Source: Bacteroidota bacterium (GTDB lineage: Bacteria; Bacteroidota; Bacteroidia; Chitinophagales; Chitinophagaceae). Taken from it: 40,179 nt of DNA. Shown one piece after another: positions 8,885 through 17,714 of this stretch (position 1 is the first letter of the stretch; the number at the start of each line of letters is the position of its first letter). Under the pieces are notes generated by a model. That model was not told where the DNA came from. It worked only from the letters and a program-made list of their open reading frames with translations, and did not search any database. The stretch spans positions 1-40,179 of the forward strand of contig JAFDXO010000009.1 of the NCBI GenBank assembly GCA_018267925.1. The letters are read 5' to 3'. A program made the position numbers and the translations under genes.

Positions 8885-10567
8885 ATGCTTCATAAAGCTT
8901 TTCTACCCACATTATTATTGGCAGCTTTTGCGGCTAAAGCACAAACTACCTATCTTCAGCTCAACACCAATGAATACCAATTGCTGGATCGCTTAGAAAC
9001 ACGCTCAGGCAAGCTGACTAACGATTTTTTCACTTCTATCAAACCTATTGCACGAAAAGGTGCAGTTGAATTTTTATTAGAGGAACGGAAAAATGCACGT
9101 GATTTAAAATTAACCAAAGTTGACCGATATAATATTGATCATGCTATTTCCGTAAGTGGCGAATGGACACCAAACGAAGACGGTGCTATCAACTCCAAAT
9201 TGCCTTGGTTTAAAACTTTTTATACCAAACAACCCGATTTCCTTCATGTTAAAACAAAGGATTTTTTTTTGGCGGTTAACCCTGTGATTTCCGGACAATT
9301 GATTAGTGAAAACGCAAACGGTAAAACATACAATGAATATTGGAGTGCCCGCGGGTTAGAGCTTAGAGGATGGATTTCAAAGAAAATTGGATTTTATACT
9401 TATCTGACCGATAATCAAGAGCGAGTACCCAGTTTTGTGGACAGTTACATTACTCGCCGGCAAGCAGTTCCGGGAGCAGATTATTACACTACACCCGGCA
9501 ACCATTATGACTACTTTTTAGCTCGTGGTTATATTGATTTTGCAGCAGTCAAAAATCATATCAACGTAACCCTTGGTCGGGATAATTTCTTTTGGGGTGA
9601 TGGTATGAGAAGTTTGTTTTTAAGCGATATTTCTTCACCAATTACCTTCCTACGTTTGAATACCAAAATCTGGAAATTGAACTACCAAAATTTGTACGTT
9701 GAGCTAACACCTCAATATACACGCGGAGGAGCAGATGATCGTCTGCCTCATAAATATGCCACTATGCACACCCTTAGCGTGAATGTTACCAAATGGCTCA
9801 ATATCGGTTTGTATGAAGCCGTAACGTTTAGTCGGCGCGATCGGTATGAGTTTAGCTATATGATTCCGTTAATATTTTTTAGAGCAATAGAACGTAGTAA
9901 CGGAAGCCCGGACAAGGTGAATGTTGGTATCAATTTCAAAGCTATTGCTGCAAAGCATCTTCAATTCTACGGACAATTTTTACTCAATGAATTTACCTCA
10001 AAAGAGTTTTTTGCACACAATGGCTATTGGGCAAATAAATGGGGGTTGCAGCTGGGCGGAAAATATTTTGATGCCTTCGGTGTAAAGAATCTCGACATTC
10101 AAGCAGAGTTAAATATGGTGCGCCCCTACACGTATTCACACTATGACTCTACTGATAATTTCACCAACTACAACCAGTATTTGGCGCATCCGCTCGGTGC
10201 CGGATTTCGGGAAGTGTTGGGCACTATCCGTTACCAACCTACCAACAATCTCTTCATCACTGCCAAGGGTATGTATTATCAACAAGGAGTTGATACCGGC
10301 ATGGCAAACTATGGCAGCGATCCGTTTAAGAATTATGATACTCGTACAACCAATTATGGTGTTCACATGGTGAACGGAGTTCCAACTACGTGTATGTTGG
10401 CAGAGCTTAATTGTAGCTACAGAGTGCGGGATAATATCTTTGTTGATTTGGGTGTTACGCATCGTCGGTTTAAGTATGACACCGGACTATTGCCCGATAA
10501 TACATCCACTTATTTTACCGGTGGAATACGTTTGAATATTGCTAAGCGTGATTACAACTTTTATTAA
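8885..10567 (+). CDS. Outer-membrane beta-barrel, capsule assembly Wzi / RemB-like
   Basis: A 560-residue protein with a signal peptide (about 1-19, cut after AKA). The N-terminal ~130 residues are soluble-looking. The remainder alternates polar and aromatic residues as in a large beta-barrel and ends in an aromatic residue (NFY). The block GRDNFFWGDGMRSLFLSD followed by SPITFLRLN is characteristic of the Wzi family, whose Bacteroidota members include RemB of gliding bacteria. The likely role is binding or arranging surface polysaccharide at the outer membrane. The next gene on the opposite strand overlaps its last four bases. No capsule gene cluster is adjacent, so the substrate is unknown. 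Confidence 0.82.
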   Translation: MLHKAFLPTLLLAAFAAKAQTTYLQLNTNEYQLLDRLETRSGKLTNDFFTSIKPIARKGAVEFLLEERKNARDLKLTKVDRYNIDHAISVSGEWTPNEDGAINSKLPWFKTFYTKQPDFLHVKTKDFFLAVNPVISGQLISENANGKTYNEYWSARGLELRGWISKKIGFYTYLTDNQERVPSFVDSYITRRQAVPGADYYTTPGNHYDYFLARGYIDFAAVKNHINVTLGRDNFFWGDGMRSLFLSDISSPITFLRLNTKIWKLNYQNLYVELTPQYTRGGADDRLPHKYATMHTLSVNVTKWLNIGLYEAVTFSRRDRYEFSYMIPLIFFRAIERSNGSPDKVNVGINFKAIAAKHLQFYGQFLLNEFTSKEFFAHNGYWANKWGLQLGGKYFDAFGVKNLDIQAELNMVRPYTYSHYDSTDNFTNYNQYLAHPLGAGFREVLGTIRYQPTNNLFITAKGMYYQQGVDTGMANYGSDPFKNYDTRTTNYGVHMVNGVPTTCMLAELNCSYRVRDNIFVDLGVTHRRFKYDTGLLPDNTSTYFTGGIRLNIAKRDYNFY

Positions 10568-11112
10568 CCCATAGGGTTAGGGAGTTTTTCTGCATACACA
10601 ACAGCTTTGTGATCTGTAAGCTTTGCTAAGCGTGGCTTTCCAAAGGTTAGTTCCTTTATTTGAAAAGGTGGATAGACCTTGCATTGCCAAGGTTTCGTAT
10701 CATCATATAGCACGAATACAACCCATGCATTTGGGTTGTCTAATATTTTATCTCTACGATTTTTACCACATTGAAACGTCCAGGACAAGCCAAACCGATC
10801 TGCCATTGTTTGACGTTGTGTTTTTACTGCAATTCCATTTCCATTAAAATACAGATCATCATCCCAAGATTTTTCTTTACCACTATAAATAGAGTAATCT
10901 GGACCTTGTACATTTCCCATTGGCTCGAGGATAATCCTTACCGCCTCTTCACCTAATTTGCTGATAAAATGATCGTCTTGAATCTTAGATAAAACATGTT
11001 GGTTAGAGTCACTATAATTCGTTGTACCACAAACTTGTTTAGCAAATTGTGCAGCTCTTGAAACCGCCTCTCGGGGAATATCAACTGTAACAATAGAATA
11101 AAAGTGACGCAT
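10564..11112 (-). CDS. Hypothetical protein with PD-(D/E)XK-nuclease-like motif
   Basis: A 182-residue soluble protein with no signal peptide or membrane segment. KLGEEAVRIILE (52-63) would be an alpha helix with acidic E55/E56. D72, then DDDLYFNGNGIAVKTQ (84-99) reads as an acidic turn, a beta hairpin and a V-K-T-Q strand. Acid, beta strand, then Lys is the pattern of restriction-endonuclease-fold proteins, although the residue two before the lysine is Ala95 rather than Asp or Glu. FGLSWTFQ (107-114) and NAWVVFVLYDD (128-138) look like further core strands. No methyltransferase or toxin partner is nearby. It overlaps the end of the Wzi-like gene tail to tail by 4 bp. Function is unproven. 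Confidence 0.7.
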   Translation of the reverse strand: MRHFYSIVTVDIPREAVSRAAQFAKQVCGTTNYSDSNQHVLSKIQDDHFISKLGEEAVRIILEPMGNVQGPDYSIYSGKEKSWDDDLYFNGNGIAVKTQRQTMADRFGLSWTFQCGKNRRDKILDNPNAWVVFVLYDDTKPWQCKVYPPFQIKELTFGKPRLAKLTDHKAVVYAEKLPNPMG

Positions 11113-11202
11113 GTGAGTGGTAAGTTAAGAAAACTTCCAAAATATCTCAACTGACTTTATATTGGTCTCATCAAACCGACAACCTACTTAACTTAGCCTT
11201 TT

Positions 11203-12126
11203 ATGACACGGCAATTCCTACTTCTTTTTTCATTCGTTTTCTTTCGGTTTATGGGATTTGCTCAAGTTGAAAATTTTACACTTCAAGGATATCTGGGCGT
11301 TGAAGGAGGGGAATCTTATAGCTACAAATTAGAGGTCAAAGACTCTTTAGGAACATTGTCCGGTTTCGGATATACATATCTCTATGAAGGCAAAGAAGTG
11401 AAGGCTTCTGTAAAGGGATGGGTGGACAAACCAAAAGGAATATTCAGCTTTCAGGAAACAAACATTATTTACAATCGTGGGTTTGAAAGCAATACAACCA
11501 TTTGTCTGATTCATGCAACGCTCCACTTTAAAAAAGAAACCGATGGCAGTGAAGTTTTCAGTGGTTCGATAACCAGTGCTGATGCAGGAAATGTTTATTG
11601 TGGTCAAGGGACAATTACATTTCCTAATTCCCCACATCTCAAACAATTGATGAAACCGACAATCAACCCAACTGTTTCACTTATTGCTGAAAAGGCGGTC
11701 AATACAAAACCAATGCGCGTAATTTATGATACCCTTCGAAATAAGCACATGAACACATCTACTCCATTAGTAAAAAAAATTGCTGAAATTACAGAAGGGC
11801 ATGAGCAATCTTTTGACTGGCAGACAGACTCTATCGTGCTAAAAATATGGGATGGAGGCAGAATAGATGGCGACATGATTTCCATACGTGTAAATGATGA
11901 ACTTGTCATTCAAAAATTGACTCTATCAAAAGATACCGTTACGAAGCGAATAAATTTTTTAGACAACAATTGTACGCTAACCATTATTGCTCTAAACGAA
12001 GGCAGTGAACCCCCTAACACCGCCAACCTACTCTTGTTAGACGGCAATCGTTCACACGAAATAATTGCCTTTAACGAAGCAGGGAAACAGGCTACCATTC
12101 ACCTTCGGAAAGTAAGGAACCCTTAG
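11203..12126 (+). CDS. Secreted protein of unknown function
   Basis: A 307-residue protein with a signal peptide (about 1-20, ending GFAQ). The N-terminal part (about 22-150) is beta-rich. A linker of about 60 residues follows. The C-terminal ~100 residues begin IVLKIWDGGRIDGDMISI and contain NDELVIQKLTL and NEGSEPPNTANLLL. I recognise this C-terminal pattern (WD-G-x-DGD-x-I, then N-x-G-x-x-PPNTA) as recurring in secreted Bacteroidota proteins, where it looks like a small beta-sandwich module. I know of no assigned activity. It diverges from the nuclease-like gene with a 90-bp gap. Confidence 0.8.
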   Translation: MTRQFLLLFSFVFFRFMGFAQVENFTLQGYLGVEGGESYSYKLEVKDSLGTLSGFGYTYLYEGKEVKASVKGWVDKPKGIFSFQETNIIYNRGFESNTTICLIHATLHFKKETDGSEVFSGSITSADAGNVYCGQGTITFPNSPHLKQLMKPTINPTVSLIAEKAVNTKPMRVIYDTLRNKHMNTSTPLVKKIAEITEGHEQSFDWQTDSIVLKIWDGGRIDGDMISIRVNDELVIQKLTLSKDTVTKRINFLDNNCTLTIIALNEGSEPPNTANLLLLDGNRSHEIIAFNEAGKQATIHLRKVRNP

Positions 12127-12142
12127 CTCTAATTGAGGGCTT
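12125..12142. terminator. Weak hairpin between convergent genes
   Basis: A 6-bp stem with one G-U pair (12125-12130 with 12136-12141) contains the stop codon of the secreted-protein gene and is followed by TTC. It is the only candidate stop signal in the 33-bp convergent gap before fadN. It is weak. Confidence 0.25.
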
Positions 12143-12159
12143 TCAATCAGTAAAATCAA

Positions 12160-14574
12160 TCAATTCCTAAGGGGCTTTCCGGTTTGTAAAATGCTTTGAA
12201 GTCGTTCTAAAGTTTTGCGTTCTCCACAAAGGCTTAAAAATGTTTCTCGTTCTAAGTCTAACAAATAACGCTCGGAAACCATAGTTGCTTGCGTTAGATC
12301 TCCACCACACATGACATGTGCTAATTTTTGCGCAATCAATTTGTCATAGTCAGAAATATAATTTCCCCGCCACATACCGTGAATGCCAGATAAAATAGGA
12401 CCCAGCCCTCCTCTTCCTTGCACTTTAATGTCTGTTCGTTCTTGTGCTTGTGTATAACCTCGCTCGCTCATTTGCAACACTATATTTTTAGCATCACCAA
12501 TTCTTCGGTCAGGGTTCATGCTGATATGGTCAATTCCGGGGCGCAATATAAAATTCTCAAACGCTTCATGGGCAGAGGTTGATACTTTTGCCGTTCCTAC
12601 ATTGATAAAAAGTTGCTGAAGATAGTTGAGTTCAATATCTTCTTTGATGTTCCGATCGGAAGCACGTACAGCCATTTCTTTGGTGCCACCACCGCCCGGA
12701 ATTAGCCCTACTCCCACTTCTACCAAACCAATATAGCTTTCTGCTGCTGCTTGCACAGCATCCGCATGAAGACACATTTCGCATCCGCCACCAAGGGTTA
12801 ATCCATGTGGTGCCACCACAACCGGAACACTACTGTATCTTATTCGCATAGTCGTGTTTTGAAACTGACGAATGGCCATATCCAATTCATCATATTCCTG
12901 CTCGGCCGCAAACATAAAAATTAAGCCAACATTGGCTCCTGCGCTAAAGTTGGTTCCTGCATTGGCTAATACTAAGCCACGATAACCATCCTCTGCTAAA
13001 GCGATTGCCTTATTCACGCCTTCCAGTACCTCGCCGCCAATGCTGTTCATCTTCGTATTCCATCTTATCGCTAACACTTCATCACCGATATCATACACAT
13101 GGCAAGCAGCATTTTTCCAAACTATTTGTTCATTACGATGTTCTAAAATAATCAGGCTTGATGCACTTGATACCGGTTGATAGCTTCCTGACTTTTGATC
13201 ATAATACTTCTTAATTCCGTTTTCAATTTTATAAAAGGTTTTAAAGCCCTTTTGCAACATTTCGTTGACCCAAGCTGCCGGCTCCTTTGCTGATGCCTTC
13301 ATTTGTTCCACCATTTCCGAAACGCCGAGAGCGTCCCAACTTTCAAACGGTCCAATCTCCCAACCGAATCCGGCTTTTATGGCATCATCAATTTTATATA
13401 GTTCATCTGCAATTTCAGGAATACGGTGCGATATATAGGCAAAGATAAGCTGATGAAACATTCGATAAAATGCACCAGCTTTATCTTGCCCACTGTACAA
13501 AACCTTTAATCGCTGTGCTAAATCATCCACTTGTTTTGCAGCTTCCAGTGTAGCGAATCGAGCCTTTTGTTTAGGCTCATACTCCATCGAACTTAAGTTC
13601 AGTGTATAAATTTCACTGTTTGACTTAGATTGAGAATTTCCTTGTTCAGACCCCGTTTGGGATAATGATTGAACTTTTATTTTTTTATAAAAACCCTGTC
13701 CTGCTTTATCACCTAACCAATTATTGGCAACCATGGTTTCCAAAAAAGGTGGAAGCTTAAAAATATCTTTTGCTTCGTCGTCGGGTGCGTTTATGGGTAA
13801 AGCTTTAGCAACATGCACTAAGGTATCTATCCCTACCACATCGCCAGTACGAAAAGTTGCCGATTTAGGTCGCCCAAAAATAGTTCCCGTAAGAGCATCT
13901 ACTTCATCAACATTCAAACCTAATTGTTGCATGACCGAAAAGGTTGCCATAAACCCAAAAACGCCCACTCTATTGGCTATAAAAGCTGGGGTGTCTTTGC
14001 AGTGTACTGTTGTTTTTCCCAAAAAGCGATCGCCATAATCCATCAAAAAATCAATAACCTCAGGTTTGGTATGAGGTGATGGAATGATTTCAAGAAGTCG
14101 TAGATAGCGAGGCGGATTGAAAAAATGAGTTCCGCAAAAATGTTGTTGAAAATCTTCGCTACGTCCTTCTGTCATCAGGTGAATCGGGATGCCTGAAGTA
14201 TTGGAAGTAATAAGCGTTCCGGGCTTACGATATTGTTCAATTTCAGTAAAAACTTTTTGTTTGACATCTAAACGTTCAACTACTACTTCAATGATCCAAT
14301 CACATTCAGCAATTCGAAACAAGTCATCTTCCAAGTTCCCGATTGAAATTTGTTTGCTTATATTTTTTGTAAACAAGGCAGATGGCTTTGCTTTTAGCGT
14401 TGCCTGTAAAGCATCCTGAACGATTTTGTTTTTATTAAAAACTTTTCCTTCTTCTTGTTTAGCGGCAATATCAAGAAGTAAAACCGGAACTCCAATACCC
14501 GCAAAATGACAAGCAATGCGAGAACCCATTACACCCGAACCAATGACGGCTACTTTACGTATGTGTCTGTTCAT
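12160..14574 (-). CDS. fadN: 3-hydroxyacyl-CoA dehydrogenase / enoyl-CoA hydratase, FadN type
   Basis: Carries out hydration and oxidation steps of fatty-acid beta-oxidation in the cytoplasm. In the 804-residue protein the dehydrogenase comes first: the NAD-binding GSGVMGSRIA is at about 12-21, HFFNPPRYLRLLEI surrounds the catalytic histidine, and a helical C-terminal dehydrogenase domain continues to ~450. The crotonase domain follows, with FSAGANVGLIF (oxyanion hole), GGGCEMCLHAD and VEVGVGLIPGGGGTKE near the catalytic glutamates. This order is that of Bacillus FadN and the reverse of Escherichia coli FadB. The usual thiolase (fadA) and acyl-CoA dehydrogenase are not adjacent, so they must be elsewhere. 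Family is firm; the FadN symbol rests on domain order. Confidence 0.93.
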   Translation of the reverse strand: MNRHIRKVAVIGSGVMGSRIACHFAGIGVPVLLLDIAAKQEEGKVFNKNKIVQDALQATLKAKPSALFTKNISKQISIGNLEDDLFRIAECDWIIEVVVERLDVKQKVFTEIEQYRKPGTLITSNTSGIPIHLMTEGRSEDFQQHFCGTHFFNPPRYLRLLEIIPSPHTKPEVIDFLMDYGDRFLGKTTVHCKDTPAFIANRVGVFGFMATFSVMQQLGLNVDEVDALTGTIFGRPKSATFRTGDVVGIDTLVHVAKALPINAPDDEAKDIFKLPPFLETMVANNWLGDKAGQGFYKKIKVQSLSQTGSEQGNSQSKSNSEIYTLNLSSMEYEPKQKARFATLEAAKQVDDLAQRLKVLYSGQDKAGAFYRMFHQLIFAYISHRIPEIADELYKIDDAIKAGFGWEIGPFESWDALGVSEMVEQMKASAKEPAAWVNEMLQKGFKTFYKIENGIKKYYDQKSGSYQPVSSASSLIILEHRNEQIVWKNAACHVYDIGDEVLAIRWNTKMNSIGGEVLEGVNKAIALAEDGYRGLVLANAGTNFSAGANVGLIFMFAAEQEYDELDMAIRQFQNTTMRIRYSSVPVVVAPHGLTLGGGCEMCLHADAVQAAAESYIGLVEVGVGLIPGGGGTKEMAVRASDRNIKEDIELNYLQQLFINVGTAKVSTSAHEAFENFILRPGIDHISMNPDRRIGDAKNIVLQMSERGYTQAQERTDIKVQGRGGLGPILSGIHGMWRGNYISDYDKLIAQKLAHVMCGGDLTQATMVSERYLLDLERETFLSLCGERKTLERLQSILQTGKPLRN

Positions 14575-14706
14575 TTCAACTTAGATTTTGACTTACTAAA
14601 TGTACCAAAAAATAAGTAAAACAGGAACAGAATACTATCATGAATAAGCATGATTGCTTTTCAAAAGAAACAACTATAAATTGCAGTGTTATTGCTTCTT
14701 TATAGT

Positions 14707-15342
14707 ATGCCGCTTTATCAAGAATGGAAACCGGACGAAAACAGCCTTGCTGCTATTTGGAAAATAGAAGAAGATGAAGATTTTTTTGTTCAGCATACAC
14801 AAATTGAAACAAAAATTGCTCATTCAAAACGTCGTTTAGAGCACTTAGCCGGTCGTTTTTTACTTAAATTTTTAAAAAATGACTTTCCTTTATTTCATAT
14901 TGCAGCAGATGAACATTTTAAACCCCGTTTACCGGAAAACGCTTGTTTCTTTTCCATATCTCACTCATTTCCCTATATTGCAGTTACTATAAGTGAAAAA
15001 AATGAATGCGGCATTGATATACAAACGTGGAATAATCGTATTCAATTTCTTCAAAATAAATTTCTTAATCAAAAAGAGCAACAGCTATTTCAAAACGATA
15101 TTAGACTACTAACACTCGCCTGGAGTGCTAAGGAAGCTGCCTATAAATGGTTGGGTCGAAGAGGGATTGATTTTATAGAACAACTACCTATTTCTTCACT
15201 TAAACAAATTGGAAACTCATCAGATTATCGTCTAATAATAACTGCTGTCAATAGCAACCATATCTTGCTTGAAGGTCATATTCATCAATCCTTTGCTTCT
15301 TGTATATGTTTACCTAACCAAAACCATATTGATAAATTGTAA
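14707..15342 (+). CDS. 4'-phosphopantetheinyl transferase
   Basis: Moves the phosphopantetheine arm of CoA onto a serine of carrier proteins (acyl carrier, peptidyl or polyketide carrier). With the ATG at 14707 the protein is 211 residues, the size of Sfp/AcpT-type enzymes. The family motifs are CGIDIQ (101-106, Mg-binding D104) and WSAKEAAYKWLG (139-150, with E143 and K147). SISHSFPY (84-90) is the usual substrate-binding block. A GTG 21 bp upstream would add an unlikely hydrophobic extension, so I prefer the ATG. It reads toward glnN, which has its own promoter. No carrier-protein gene lies next to it, so its partner may be the general fatty-acid ACP. Confidence 0.9.
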   Translation: MPLYQEWKPDENSLAAIWKIEEDEDFFVQHTQIETKIAHSKRRLEHLAGRFLLKFLKNDFPLFHIAADEHFKPRLPENACFFSISHSFPYIAVTISEKNECGIDIQTWNNRIQFLQNKFLNQKEQQLFQNDIRLLTLAWSAKEAAYKWLGRRGIDFIEQLPISSLKQIGNSSDYRLIITAVNSNHILLEGHIHQSFASCICLPNQNHIDKL

Positions 15343-15377
15343 TGTAGATTATTTTTAGTAAAATCGAATTTTTTTTC

Positions 15378-15405
15378 TTGCTTTTTTGAAATAATGTTAT
15401 GTTTG
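15378..15405 (+). promoter_or_regulatory. glnN promoter, close to the start codon
   Basis: TATGTTTG at 15398-15405 matches the Bacteroidota -7 element exactly, with TTG at 15378-15380 as a possible -33 element (17-bp gap). The box ends only 14 bp before the glnN ATG at 15420, so the mRNA leader should be under about 11 bases, too short for a normal Shine-Dalgarno sequence. Confidence 0.6.
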
Positions 15406-15419
15406 CAAAAAAATAATCC

Positions 15420-17612
15420 ATGTCTAATCTTCGTTTTCCCGCACTTCAAGAATTAGCCTCCGAGGAAAGAAAAGTGAATCACTATAATGGCAAACGAGTA
15501 ACTACCATGCTCAACAGTCATGTATTCACTGGACGAACCATTCGAGAATATTTAAGCGATGAAGCTTACAAAAGTTTGATGGCTTCCATTAAAGCCGGAG
15601 CAAAAATAGACCGCAAAATGGCTGACCAAATTGCAGCCGGAATGAAGGCTTGGGCTGAAGAACATGGCGTAACACACTTTTCACACTGGTTTCAACCCCT
15701 TACCGGTGGCACAGCAGAAAAACACGACTCCTTCTTTACCATCAAAAGTGATGGAACCGCCATTGAACTTTTTGACGGGGATGCACTTATCCAACAAGAG
15801 CCGGATGCCTCTTCATTTCCAAATGGCGGCATACGCGCCACTTTTGAAGCACGCGGCTACACTGCTTGGGATCCTTCCTCACCAGCCTTTATCATGGAAA
15901 GCGGCTATGGTAAAACGCTTTGCATTCCAACCATTTTCATAGCCTATAACGGAGAATCTCTCGACTATAAAGCACCCTTAATAAAATCAGTTGCCGCACT
16001 GGACAAAGCAGCCGTTGAAGTGTGTAGATATTTTGATAAAAATGTCAATAAAGTAACCATAACACTGGGTTGGGAACAAGAATATTTTGTGGTGGATGAA
16101 AGCCTCGCCAATGCACGCCCCGACTTGCTGATGTGTGGCCGCACCTTACTCGGACATTCTCCCGCAAAAGGACAACAATTGGAAGACCACTATTTCGGTT
16201 CAATTCCCGAGCGTGTCTTTGCTTTTATGCAAGATTTTGAACAAGAAGCGTATAAATTAGGTATTCCGCTTCGCACCCGACATAATGAAGTAGCACCCGG
16301 ACAATTTGAATGTGCGCCCATTTTTGAAGAAGTAAATATAGCCGTAGATCACAACTCTCTGTTGATGGACATTATGGCTAAAGTAGCAAAGCGACACAAA
16401 CTAAAAGTATTGTTTCATGAAAAACCTTTTAAAGGCGTAAATGGAAGTGGAAAACACAACAATTGGAGCTTGGCCACTGACACCGGTGTAAACTTGTTAG
16501 CACCCGGCAAAACCCCGCGTACCAATTTGATGTTTCTTACCTTCTTTGTGAATACCATAAAGGCTGTGCATGATTATGCAGACCTTTTGCGTGCAGCCAT
16601 AGCATCGGCTGGAAACGATCATCGTTTAGGAGCAAATGAAGCACCTCCGGCCATTATTTCTGTTTTTGCAGGTACGTATCTTTCAAATGTGCTTGATGAA
16701 ATCGAATCTCGTGTAAAAGAAAAATTCAGTGAACAAGATGAGGTGATTCTAAAATTAGACATCCATAAGCAAATACCCGAATTGTTGATGGACAATACCG
16801 ACCGGAACCGAACTTCTCCTTTTGCTTTCACCGGAAATAAATTTGAATTTCGAGCAGTAGGCTCCGCAGCAAACTGTGGCTCTTCGATGACGATTCTCAA
16901 CACTATTGTTGCACAAACTCTGAAAGAATTTACCAAAGAAGTAGATGCTCTGATTGCCAAAGGCGAGAAAAAAGAGATAGCCATAATGCATGTTTTGCGT
17001 AGCTATATAGCTCAATCGAAAAAAATTCGTTTTGAAGGCGACAACTACAGCGAAGAATGGGCAAAAGAAGCTGAAAAACGAGGGTTGAGTAATTTTAAAA
17101 CTACTCCTGAAGCACTCAATGCCTTAATTACAGATTCAGCAAAAGAGCTTTTTATCAGCAATGGCATTTTTAGTGCTCGCGAATTAGAAGCACGCCACGA
17201 AATCATGCTGGAAGAATACATCAAAAAGGTACAAATTGAAGCGAGAATATTAGGCTATATCTGCACCAACCATATTTTGCCCGCAGCTATTAATTATCAA
17301 AATGTATTGATTGAAAACGTACGCGGATTAAAAGAGCTTTCATTGGGCGAAGATTCATTTAGAGCTCAACTTAATCTTTTAAAAATTGTCAGCAACCATA
17401 TTCAAGAAATAAACGACAATGTGGAAGCCATGATAGAAGCACGCAAAGTTGCCAACAATAATAGCAACACACATGAACGCGCAGAAATGTATTGCCACCA
17501 AGTAAAAGCTTATTTCGACAAGATTCGCTATCATGCCGATAAATTAGAATTGATCATTGATGATAAATTGTATCCACTACCGAAATACAGAGAATTACTA
17601 TTTTTAAGGTAG
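15420..17612 (+). CDS. glnN: Glutamine synthetase, type III
   Basis: Makes glutamine from glutamate, ammonia and ATP; the central nitrogen-assimilation step. At 730 residues it has the length of the GSIII family, well above type I (~470). The GSIII signature is visible: NGGIRATFEARGYTAWDPSSP, followed by GWEQEYFVVDE, RHNEVAPGQFECAP, and KGVNGSGKHNNWSL around the nucleotide and glutamate sites. The start MSNLRFPALQELAS agrees with family N termini. It has its own -7 box just upstream and a strong terminator just downstream, so it is a single-gene transcript. No PII or ammonium transporter is adjacent. Confidence 0.97.
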   Translation: MSNLRFPALQELASEERKVNHYNGKRVTTMLNSHVFTGRTIREYLSDEAYKSLMASIKAGAKIDRKMADQIAAGMKAWAEEHGVTHFSHWFQPLTGGTAEKHDSFFTIKSDGTAIELFDGDALIQQEPDASSFPNGGIRATFEARGYTAWDPSSPAFIMESGYGKTLCIPTIFIAYNGESLDYKAPLIKSVAALDKAAVEVCRYFDKNVNKVTITLGWEQEYFVVDESLANARPDLLMCGRTLLGHSPAKGQQLEDHYFGSIPERVFAFMQDFEQEAYKLGIPLRTRHNEVAPGQFECAPIFEEVNIAVDHNSLLMDIMAKVAKRHKLKVLFHEKPFKGVNGSGKHNNWSLATDTGVNLLAPGKTPRTNLMFLTFFVNTIKAVHDYADLLRAAIASAGNDHRLGANEAPPAIISVFAGTYLSNVLDEIESRVKEKFSEQDEVILKLDIHKQIPELLMDNTDRNRTSPFAFTGNKFEFRAVGSAANCGSSMTILNTIVAQTLKEFTKEVDALIAKGEKKEIAIMHVLRSYIAQSKKIRFEGDNYSEEWAKEAEKRGLSNFKTTPEALNALITDSAKELFISNGIFSARELEARHEIMLEEYIKKVQIEARILGYICTNHILPAAINYQNVLIENVRGLKELSLGEDSFRAQLNLLKIVSNHIQEINDNVEAMIEARKVANNNSNTHERAEMYCHQVKAYFDKIRYHADKLELIIDDKLYPLPKYRELLFLR

Positions 17613-17628
17613 TAGTTTCTTAACCATT

Positions 17629-17661
17629 AAAAAAAGTCGCTCTAATTGAGCGACTTTTTTT
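17629..17661 (+). terminator. Intrinsic terminator after glnN
   Basis: A 14-bp stem (GTCGCTC/GAGCGAC core flanked by an A run and a T run; arms 17629-17642 and 17648-17661) with a TAATT loop, starting 17 bp after the glnN stop. The T run directly follows the GC core. This is the clearest terminator in the window. Confidence 0.9.
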
Positions 17662-17714
17662 AATCCCATTCCATGTAAAACCTTTTTTATTTTCGTCTAT
17701 TCAAAAACTGGTAC

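Noticed and set aside
10136..10462. 108-residue minus-strand frame inside the Wzi-like gene
   Set aside because: Lies fully within a conserved barrel-coding region and has no domain-like pattern.
14637..14654. ATCATG-N6-CATGAT inverted repeat between fadN and the phosphopantetheinyl transferase
   Set aside because: Arms of only 6 bp in an AT-rich divergent gap are expected by chance; no promoter aligns with it convincingly.
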